Below are positions 33,862-39,494 of a stretch of 39,494 bases of DNA, piece after piece (position 1 is the first letter of the stretch; each line of letters starts with the position of its first letter). Made by a program: the position numbers and the translations under genes. Below the pieces are notes generated by a model. That model did no database searches and had not been told where the DNA came from. It saw nothing but the letters and a program-made list of their open reading frames with translations. The stretch is from Arthrobacter sp. ISL-95 (GTDB taxonomy: Bacteria > Actinomycetota > Actinomycetes > Actinomycetales > Micrococcaceae): contig NZ_JAGGPR010000010.1 in the NCBI RefSeq assembly GCF_018613695.1, forward strand, positions 1 to 39,494. The letters run 5' to 3'.

Positions 33862-35208
33862 ATGGACGTTACTGATAGTCAACCTGCGCGGCCGGTTTCC
33901 CAGAAGCGCGTCGGCGCGGCCATCGTCATGGGCACCGCGCTCGAGTACTTCGACTTCTTTCTCTACTCCGCGATGGCTGCACTTGTCATTGGTCCTACAT
34001 TCTTTCCGTCTTCAAATTCCGTCGCCAGCACGATCGCGTCGCTGGCAACGTTCGGCGTCGGATACCTCGCACGACCCTTCGCCGGTTTGATATTCGGGAT
34101 CATTGGAGACAAGTTTGGTAGAAAGACGGTTCTTTCCTGGAGCTTGATCCTGATGGGTGTTTCAAGCGGGCTCATGGGTTTGATTCCTTCCTACGCAACG
34201 ATCGGCATAGCCGCTCCGATCTTGCTTGTCTTGCTTCGGATCGTGCAGGGAGTTGGCGCCGGCGCAGAGTTCAGTTCCGCTATTGCGGTGTCTTATGAGT
34301 TCGCGGCACCCAACAAGCGGGGCAGACTAGGATCCCTGCCGACGCTCGGTGTCAATCTTGGGGTCTTCGCTGCTTCGTTGGTGGTCGCTGGACTGGCATT
34401 GATCGGGAATGACTTTTTCTACTCGTGGGGCTGGCGCATCCCGTTCGTTCTCAGCTTTGCATTGGCCGGCGTGGGATACCTCATTCGACTAAAACTTCCC
34501 GAGAGCCCGGAGTTCTTGGAATTGCGGCCTGATCAGACGCGTCGTACGTGGTTCCGTGTGCTGGCTGATCTTTTCCGGTCGGACTGGAGGGGCGTGCTCA
34601 TCGTGTTTATCGTCTACGGGGGGTACGCCCTTGTAGCCACGCTATGGAAAACCTTCGCGCTCTCCTACTTGACAGAGTTCCAGGGCATCGGACCATCTGT
34701 CAGCACCTTCGGGGTCACACTGGCAAGCCTCTTCGCTATCTTTTGGACACCAATATGCGGAAGGCTATGCGACGCAGTTCCCATCCGAGGGGTTCTCGCC
34801 GTCGGCGGCCTGTTGGTGATTGCTTACTCCGTCCCCTTCTTCTGGCTGCTCGATACCAAGACACCAATTTGGATCTGGGTGGCCCTGATCCTGGGAACGG
34901 GCTTCCTGGCCCCTCTGCTGTCTGTCGCTACGAGTCCCTTCATGGCGCGCCAGTTCGCTACGAATACTCGCGTCACAGGTATCGGCGTCGGCAAGGAATC
35001 CAGCGGTGCCCTGGCCGCAGGCCTCGGACCGGTGATCGCGATCGCACTCGTCGGCTCATCGGCCTCGTCAAGCACCCTGGGTGTATCGATGATCTTCGCG
35101 TTAGGGGGCGCCCTATTCGTGATTGCAGCATGGCGGGGAAGGTCGGTAGCCCCATCCGTGAGTCTGAGCGACAGTGAAACCCCTGCACGGACGGGTACTG
35201 GAAACTGA
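33862..35208 (+). CDS. MFS transporter, MHS subfamily, next to the acyl-CoA operon
   Basis: A 448-residue, 12-helix transporter. MHS features: AIVMGTALEYFDFFLYSAMA in helix 1, YLARPFAGLIFGIIGDKFGR and RIVQGVGAGAEFSSAIAVSY. The ATG at 33862 has GGAAGG at good spacing; the open frame further upstream covers the leader hairpin and is not coding. It is divergent from the DUF35-led catabolic operon and probably imports the organic acid which that operon breaks down. It is only distantly similar to the other MHS protein in this window (2244-3758). Substrate unknown. Confidence 0.9.
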   Translation: MDVTDSQPARPVSQKRVGAAIVMGTALEYFDFFLYSAMAALVIGPTFFPSSNSVASTIASLATFGVGYLARPFAGLIFGIIGDKFGRKTVLSWSLILMGVSSGLMGLIPSYATIGIAAPILLVLLRIVQGVGAGAEFSSAIAVSYEFAAPNKRGRLGSLPTLGVNLGVFAASLVVAGLALIGNDFFYSWGWRIPFVLSFALAGVGYLIRLKLPESPEFLELRPDQTRRTWFRVLADLFRSDWRGVLIVFIVYGGYALVATLWKTFALSYLTEFQGIGPSVSTFGVTLASLFAIFWTPICGRLCDAVPIRGVLAVGGLLVIAYSVPFFWLLDTKTPIWIWVALILGTGFLAPLLSVATSPFMARQFATNTRVTGIGVGKESSGALAAGLGPVIAIALVGSSASSSTLGVSMIFALGGALFVIAAWRGRSVAPSVSLSDSETPARTGTGN

Positions 35209-35538
35209 TCCTCATTGAGTTCGGACCGGTTGAGAGGGCGAAGATTGCTGTCGCGCGAACGACCGGTCCGGTGGCGGGTATCCGCGGCGGTGGTGACCGC
35301 TGTGAATGCTCGAAGCCGACTTGCACGCCGGCTAAGAGTAGGGCATCGACAAGTTCAGGTAAAGAACGGGCGCAAGGATGCATTTGCGAAACGCTCGCCC
35401 TGCCCGAACTGCTGCGCGTCGGTGGTCCGGAAGAGTCTCGTGGTCGCCGTGATCGATTCCGACGGCGGCACCGGGCCGCCGGCCGCAGTCCGGGAGTACT
35501 GGCAGGAAGTTAACCTGAAGTTACGTCTTTCTTGCCGC
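35209..35538. other. Stretch after the MHS gene without an identifiable gene
   Basis: Both strands hold protein-like frames with no family match; a plus frame reads RVGHRQVQVKNGRKDAFAKR and KSLVVAVIDSDGGTGPPAAV. They have no good start and are probably debris. Confidence 0.35.
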
Positions 35539-35568
35539 GTGAAATCCCTGCTTTGGCGGGGATTTCAC
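35539..35568. terminator. Hairpin terminator candidate
   Basis: Perfect 10-bp arms GTGAAATCCC and GGGATTTCAC with a 10-base loop, followed by TGTTTCC. It lies 330 bp after the MHS stop codon. On the minus strand it could also end a transcript from the IS1634 remnant. Being AT-containing and perfectly paired, it is one of the better intrinsic terminator candidates here. Confidence 0.5.
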
Positions 35569-35649
35569 TGTTTCCGGTGGTTGTTTGTCTGGCTACTTGC
35601 CTCCGATAGTGATCGGGAGAGGCCAGCCTAGGAGTTCGAAGGACTTCGC

Positions 35650-36371
35650 CCGGCTCCGGCGGCGGAGGTGATTTTGCCACGTCCCCGCCGGTGGCGGTGC
35701 CCGGTTGGCCACGCGTGCGGGGACTGTTCCTGCGCAAGGGTATGGTTGGCGGCAGGGCGGGGTTGCGGCAGACGATGAGGTCGTTCACCAAGTCAGCCGG
35801 GGTGGGACAATTCGGCCAGGTCCGTGTCGTCGAACAGCACGATCTGCAGCGGTCCGTCGGCGGCGTCCAAGGCCTTGATCGCCGGGGCGCAGCACGGTCA
35901 CTCAGCCCAGACTGCCTAGTTCTTTGAGCTGTTTGATCCTGATGTTGGTGACCATCTCACGGTCCCCGACCTGACCATCCCGCCGAGCCGGTACCGGCAC
36001 TTGAAGTCCGCTGCCAGGTCCTCGAAGACTCTGGGGTCGGCGGTGTGGCCGGGGACAACGCGAACGGAGACCGGCCGGCCGCCGGTGATTATTCGGTGTT
36101 CGATCTGCTCGACCCCTTCTTCCCGTCGCGGGAGTGGCCGCAGCCCGCCAGCGGCACTATGCCTGGTCACCCAGGTCGAGAACAGATCGAACAATCTGAG
36201 CCGGGCCGGATTCGCCTCTTCCGACAGGTGACCGGCGGCGAGCCAGTCCATCGCGGCGATGACCTCGACCGCGATGGCGTCGGCGACGCCGAGGTCCCCG
36301 TCCAGGGTGGTATTCGACGACCCGCGGGTGGTCGCCAGCTTCGAAACGGGATGGCAGACTCGGGCGATCAC
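35650..36371 (-). pseudogene. IS1634 family transposase, degraded
   Basis: The main frame from 36371 reads MIARVCHPVSKLATTRGSSN, DGDLGVADAIAVEVIAAMDW and EQIEHRIITGGRPVSVRVVP with GHTADPRVFEDL, matching the start and middle of IS1634-type (IS4-related) transposases. The C-terminal part appears in other frames as IKALDAADGPLQIVLFDDTD LAEL and NDLIVCRNPALPP, the family's end block. The first 100 or so residues, the central catalytic stretch and several bases are missing, so it is inactive. No terminal inverted repeats were identified. Confidence 0.8.
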
Positions 36372-36449
36372 CAGGGCTAACCAGTGCCCGCTACGGCAGG
36401 GTCGATCCGCTCAGCACCGATGAACGCGGATATATGGAACTGAACCCCT

Positions 36450-36669
36450 GTTGCGCTGTACTGCTCTTTCAAGTCCTCACGGAACGAGAAGAGAAAACTC
36501 CATCGCGATCGCATCGAACCAATCCTTCTCGGGGTGGACCAAAACATTCACAGAACCACGGCTGTGTGCGGCAATCCTCGACCGGTTAACCTTCAACGGC
36601 ACCATCATCGAGACCGGCACGGACTCGTACCGCCTCGCGCACACTATTGCCCAAAAGGGCGCCGGCTAG
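36450..36669 (+). pseudogene. IS21 family helper ATPase (IstB), C-terminal fragment
   Basis: The frame reads SIAIASNQSFSGWTKTFTEP then RLCAAILDRLTFNGTIIETG and TDSYRLAHT, the conserved C-terminal end of IstB. Just upstream, another frame gives LLFQVLTEREEK, the preceding IstB block, so a frameshift lies near 36490. The ATPase motifs are absent, and the partner transposase IstA was not found. It is a scar. Confidence 0.8.
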
Positions 36670-36734
36670 CCACCTGATGGTGGGAACGATCACAATGAAT
36701 CGCCGTCTTGGCCCCTGCGCAGATTTTTCACGGA

Positions 36735-37487
36735 TTACAGACGGCTTCTTGAGTTTGTTGGCCCCTCGGGGTGGCGAAAGGTGACTCTGTCTCCGATGCG
36801 AATCATCCCCGCGCGGATGGTGTGCGCTCGCAGGCCGAACTCTGTGTTGTGGTGGGTGCCGAGAAGCTTGAGCGCCTTCGGTTCCCCGGTAACTGCGCGC
36901 TAATCCTGGTCGATCATCAAGCAGCGGGGCATGCCTTGGCCAAGTCGAATTAGGACCTCGCTTCCGACGGTAAGTTCTGTACGAGCCCAGTTATCCTCGC
37001 GGAACACCGGATCCGTGCCTGTGTCGATGATGAAGTTTGCCCGGAATCGGCGCTCGTCCACAGCTCGGCCTGAGAGCCGGGCAAGAGCAGCTAACGAGGA
37101 GGTTGTCACGATGTGGAGGGGCGTCTCATCGCGGTGTTGGATCGTCGTTTCGGGTCGCAATTCGAGTTGCCGACCAAAGACAGCTGAGAGTGCTCTGGAG
37201 GCTACAGGATCATCGGTGCGGTACTGGCGACCGTTGGGGTCCGCAAGTATTGGGCCGTCGTGTTCCTCTCCCATGCTTGAGGACCATTGCATCAGCCAGG
37301 CACGGGCCGAAACCGCCGGGTACGTTTTCCGCTGGCGATGCCTCCGTCTTCGGTATAGATGGCCCACTTGCGATCATGCTCAAGCCCGCCTTCGGTCACG
37401 TTAGCGTAGCTGAGCGTCTGCCCCGAGGTGGACTTGACGGGATAGCGGTACAAAGCGCGAATCACCTCCGAGCGTCTCCTCGAGTTT
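36735..37487 (-). pseudogene. MOSC-domain protein, frameshifted and with an internal stop
   Basis: The N-terminal beta-barrel part, in one frame from about 37465, reads VIRALYRYPVKSTSGQTLSY and GGLEHDRKWAIYTEDGGIAS. A shift near 37300 leads to the main frame: LSAVFGRQLELRPETTIQHR, LSGRAVDERRFRANFIIDTG and GQGMPRCLMIDQD, the classic MOSC core with RFRxN and PRC. The frame is cut by a TAG at 36900-36902 and continues GEPKALKLLGTHHNTEFGLR to 36735. MOSC proteins handle molybdenum cofactor-bound sulfur or act as molybdoenzyme reductase parts. With one shift and one stop it is probably dead. Confidence 0.82.
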
Positions 37488-37560
37488 CATACCAAAATCC
37501 TTCTTCCCGACCCTAAAGGGCAGTGTCGGAGGTACCTTGCCCCTTGATTCTTCTCGGACA

Positions 37561-38128
37561 CTAGGGAGATCCGGTGCGTACCCGTTCCACGACTTTCTGC
37601 ACATCGGCGTCGCTGTTGTCGTGGAGGAGAAGAACGTTTGGTCTGCCGGCCAGTTCCATGAAGGCGTCCCGAAGTACGCCGATGAATTCGGGTCGGTCCT
37701 CCCTCCCGAAAAGCTGATCACGGTGTTTTCGGACGTTCTGAGTGGTCCGTCCCTGAAGTCGCGCCTGAACCACCTCGGCTCCAGGAGCGAGCAGGATGGC
37801 CGGCGCGGGGGTAGGTATAGCGTCCACGACCTATCGGCGGAGTTTGTGCTCGTTCTGGGATATCCACCCACCACGCTGGTAGGCCGTTATGTAGGCTTCA
37901 TTATCCAACGCTCCGCGGCTGGCGAGGACGCACTTTCCGGGCTCCAGGTCAACGTGGAGGTAAGCCGTGAAGATGCGGTGGTAGAACCTGACGAGGCTCC
38001 GCTCCCAATCGGCCAGTCCGGGTAAAGAATCGAACTGACTGAGAAGGTCAATCTCGTTCCCGGGTTCTTTGAATGCGGGCGATTCAAGGAGACGTCCGAT
38101 GAGGCTTGTCTTGCCGCCACCATGATGC
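37561..38128 (-). pseudogene. P-loop ATPase/kinase-like protein, truncated at 5' end with internal stop
   Basis: From about 38128 the frame opens with HHGGGKTSLIGRLLESPAFK, a P-loop (GGGKTS) near the N-terminus, then DSLPGLADWERSLVRFYHRI and DLEPGKCVLASRGALDNEAY. A TAG at 37831-37833 interrupts it, after which the same frame continues with AILLAPGAEVVQARLQGRTT and GRPNVLLLHDNSDADVQKVV to the stop at 37561. The layout resembles P-loop nucleoside or small-molecule kinases/AAA-type ATPases, but the exact family is unsure. The start was cut off by the IS3 element on its left (5') side. Confidence 0.65.
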
Positions 38129-38139
38129 TCCTACAGCTG

Positions 38140-38660
38140 TCAAACGGGGGTTGGGTGCTTCACCGCGACGGCGCGCAGGGCCCCACGCAGGCGCGCTTCC
38201 TCGAAGCCCATGTCGGGTTTCTTCTTGCGGGAAGCGGACCGGTTCTGGCCGAGAACCTGGCAGGCGAAGCGTCCGGACGCCCCGAACTTCTCCGCCCCCA
38301 TGCGCACGGCACGGCGGCGTGGTTCGGGGCTCAGAATTTTCCCCGCGCGACCTCGTTGAGGATGTCGATGGCCTGTTCCTTCTCCGCCAGCAGGCGCTTG
38401 AGGCGGGTGTTTTCCTTCTCCGGCTCCTCGGTCCTTTTGGACGCCTCGGCGTTTCTTCTCGGATCCGTACTGGTTCAGCCACCGGTACCAGGTCGCCTCG
38501 GTGACCTGGAGCTCCTTGATGACCTGGACCATCGGGCGGCCGTCATTGAGCAATTTCTGGCCCTGGCGGACCTTAGCGATGACCTGCTCGGGGTGTGTCT
38601 GCGTGTCACGATTCGCGAATTTCCTCCTGTGTCCATTCTCGGACACGAAACTCACACAAA
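38140..38660 (-). pseudogene. IS3 family element: orfA and start of orfB, degraded
   Basis: OrfA is recognisable: PEQVIAKVRQGQKLLNDGRP, MVQVIKELQVTEATWYRWLN (helix-turn-helix), and in the next frame NAEASKRTEEPEKENTRLKR LLAEKEQAIDILNEVARGKF, the leucine zipper end. The frame is broken near 38460 and near the start. OrfB begins in the overlapping frame with KILSPEPRRRAVRMGAEKFG and QVLGQNRSASRKKK and is cut at about 38145, next to the P-loop gene. The left terminus is near 38660, where TGTCC-GAGAAT-GGACA lies just inside. Only the first third of the element remains. Confidence 0.85.
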
Positions 38661-38700
38661 CATTGGACTTCTATCTGGGGCCTCAACCACCATCGCTCCC

Positions 38701-38847
38701 ATGACAACGTCGCTTACCGATGGTGACGTGAGCCACGTCTCGGATTCGACGAAACACTGGAATAGCCCCAAGTCCTTCTGCATCGATTGGGTAAACCACC
38801 ACTACCCGAAGCTTCTCACTGGGGGAAAAGTAAACTTAGGCTGCTGA
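38701..38847 (+). other. 48-residue open frame right of the IS3 remnant
   Basis: From ATG 38701 the frame ends KHWNSPKSFCIDWVNHHYPK then LLTGGKVNLGC. No ribosome site precedes the ATG, and the frame is open further upstream into the IS, so this may be the end of a gene truncated by the insertion. Composition (Trp, His, Cys, Tyr) looks protein-like, but no family was recognised. Confidence 0.3.
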
Positions 38848-38958
38848 CGTGAAGGTCTGAGAGGCCAGTTACTCTACGGCCGTCCAATACGTAGGACGTT
38901 AGGGGCCACCTGAGGAGGCGCACATTGAGGATCCAGTGAGGGGCGCTTGGGTTGACGC

Positions 38959-39108
38959 GCACGGCGCCCCGAAGCAGCCGTCGGAGTCCCTGGTGTCAGG
39001 GGTCTCAGCCCCTGTCACAGTTGACCTGCCAAGTCTTCATCATCAGAAGCTCCTAATCTCCCGGCAAAGGTCGAGTCCCCGACGAGTTGGAGCACGGCGC
39101 CCCGAAGC
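38959..39108. repeat. Direct repeat of 17 bp flanking hairpin-rich DNA
   Basis: GCACGGCGCCCCGAAGC occurs at 38959-38975 and again at 39092-39108, 133 bp apart. Between them lies a hairpin at 38993-39018. The repeat could be a binding site pair or a trace of an insertion/duplication. Confidence 0.6.
38993..39018. terminator. Hairpin, GTG-T-CAGGGG / CCCCTG-T-CAC
   Basis: A stem of nine pairs with one mismatch and a 6-base loop (TCTCAG), between the two copies of the 17-bp direct repeat. There is no T-tract; terminator or protein-site function is only possible. Confidence 0.35.
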
Positions 39109-39155
39109 GCAGCTCGGTATTTCACTAGGCCTACGGTCGCTGTTTCTGGATGTTG

Positions 39156-39176
39156 CCTACCCGTCCAAAGGGTAGG
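39156..39176. terminator. Hairpin, CCTACCC / GGGTAGG
   Basis: A perfect 7-bp stem with a 7-base loop (GTCCAAA), about 120 bp upstream of the small acidic gene. It may end a transcript from the left or be part of that gene's leader. Confidence 0.35.
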
Positions 39177-39294
39177 AATTGCTGGATCCGGGATACGTCT
39201 GTGAAAACAGTGGGCAAGGCGATCAATACACCTTTGATGGTTGCACTTAAGACAGCTATGAGATCACGACGCTATGAAACAAAAAGGGTGATTC

Positions 39295-39494
39295 ATGATG
39301 AACAATTCGAAGTTAGCCGCGACCGTGCTCGAACTTGTAGGGCTTGACCATTCAGGGATGTCGTCCGAAGCAAACCTTTTGGATGAGAGTCAGATGCCGG
39401 GCAGGGACATTGCTGATATCGAGCTATCAGAAAACGACATCGCGTCGGGCTATCAGCTGACATCCGAGTCGTTGCCGCAAGAGGGCGTTCCCGC
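39295..39494 (+). CDS. Small acidic protein, partial at window edge
   Basis: Two ATGs (39295 and 39298) follow AAAAAGGGTG at good spacing, a strong ribosome site by local standards. The translation begins MNNSKLAATVLELVGLDHSG and goes on with LLDESQMPGRDIADIELSEN; it is acidic and rich in Ser, and still open after 66 codons at the window end. No family was recognised. The short hydrophobic helix followed by an acidic stretch could be a leader peptide of a modified peptide precursor, but this is a guess without the C-terminus. Confidence 0.55.
   Translation, partial: MMNNSKLAATVLELVGLDHSGMSSEANLLDESQMPGRDIADIELSENDIASGYQLTSESLPQEGVP

Noticed and set aside
38122..38847. A 241-codon plus-strand frame across the IS3 remnant
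   Set aside because: The IS3 reading frames are on the opposite strand; only the last 48 codons lie outside the element.
38959..39108. A CRISPR-like array
   Set aside because: Only two copies of the repeat, 17 bp long and 133 bp apart; no regular spacing.

Overview
The window is high-GC DNA with actinobacterial traits: GTG and TTG starts, TetR/MarR/IclR regulators, an SCP2-thiolase-like protein paired with a DUF35 protein, and a dipeptide-type ABC transporter with a permease-ATPase fusion. An Arthrobacter- or Rhodococcus-like host is an inference; no rRNA, tRNA, replication or partition gene was seen to place it. The window is a mosaic of intact operons and many gene remnants (frameshifted or truncated), with pieces of at least six insertion sequence families (IS3 twice, ISL3, IS481, IS1634, IS21). 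That pattern fits a plasmid or genomic island.

Left part (1-16.2 kb), mostly transport and regulation: a decayed quinone oxidoreductase; a TetR regulator with two overlapping SMR efflux genes and a long palindrome at the regulator start codon; an MHS-type MFS transporter; broken aldo/keto reductase and Mrp/NBP35 ATPase genes; an APC amino acid permease; a zinc-independent quinone oxidoreductase with a broken TetR gene upstream; a YjbR/MmcQ remnant; a MarR-MFS drug efflux operon with a MarR-like operator; a second decayed copy of the first TetR gene; a double-hotdog thioesterase; and a TetR regulator.

Middle (16.4-24.8 kb): a partly deleted second copy of the 3' end of the MHS transporter gene, ISL3 and IS481 scars, then an intact oligopeptide/nickel-type ABC transporter operon on the minus strand (binding protein, DppB-like permease, DppC-DppD fusion, DppF-like ATPase with an unusual C-terminal extension). 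An IS3 scar fused to a methylcitrate synthase remnant precedes an IclR regulator.

Right part (26.2-35.2 kb): a minus-strand acyl-CoA catabolic operon, in transcription order DUF35 zinc-ribbon protein, SCP2-thiolase-like protein without the thiolase cysteine, crotonase, nitroreductase, two acyl-CoA dehydrogenase subunits with complementary motifs, and glycerate kinase. A divergent MHS transporter probably imports the substrate. The set resembles the steroid C3 side-chain module (ChsE1-ChsE2 dehydrogenase, hydratase, Ltp2-DUF35 retro-aldolase), but the substrate is unknown and no CoA ligase is in view. This is the most interesting system here.

Far right (35.6-39.5 kb): IS1634, IS21 and IS3 scars around a broken MOSC-domain gene and a broken P-loop ATPase gene, then a low-annotation stretch with hairpins and a 17-bp direct repeat, and the start of a small acidic protein cut by the window edge.
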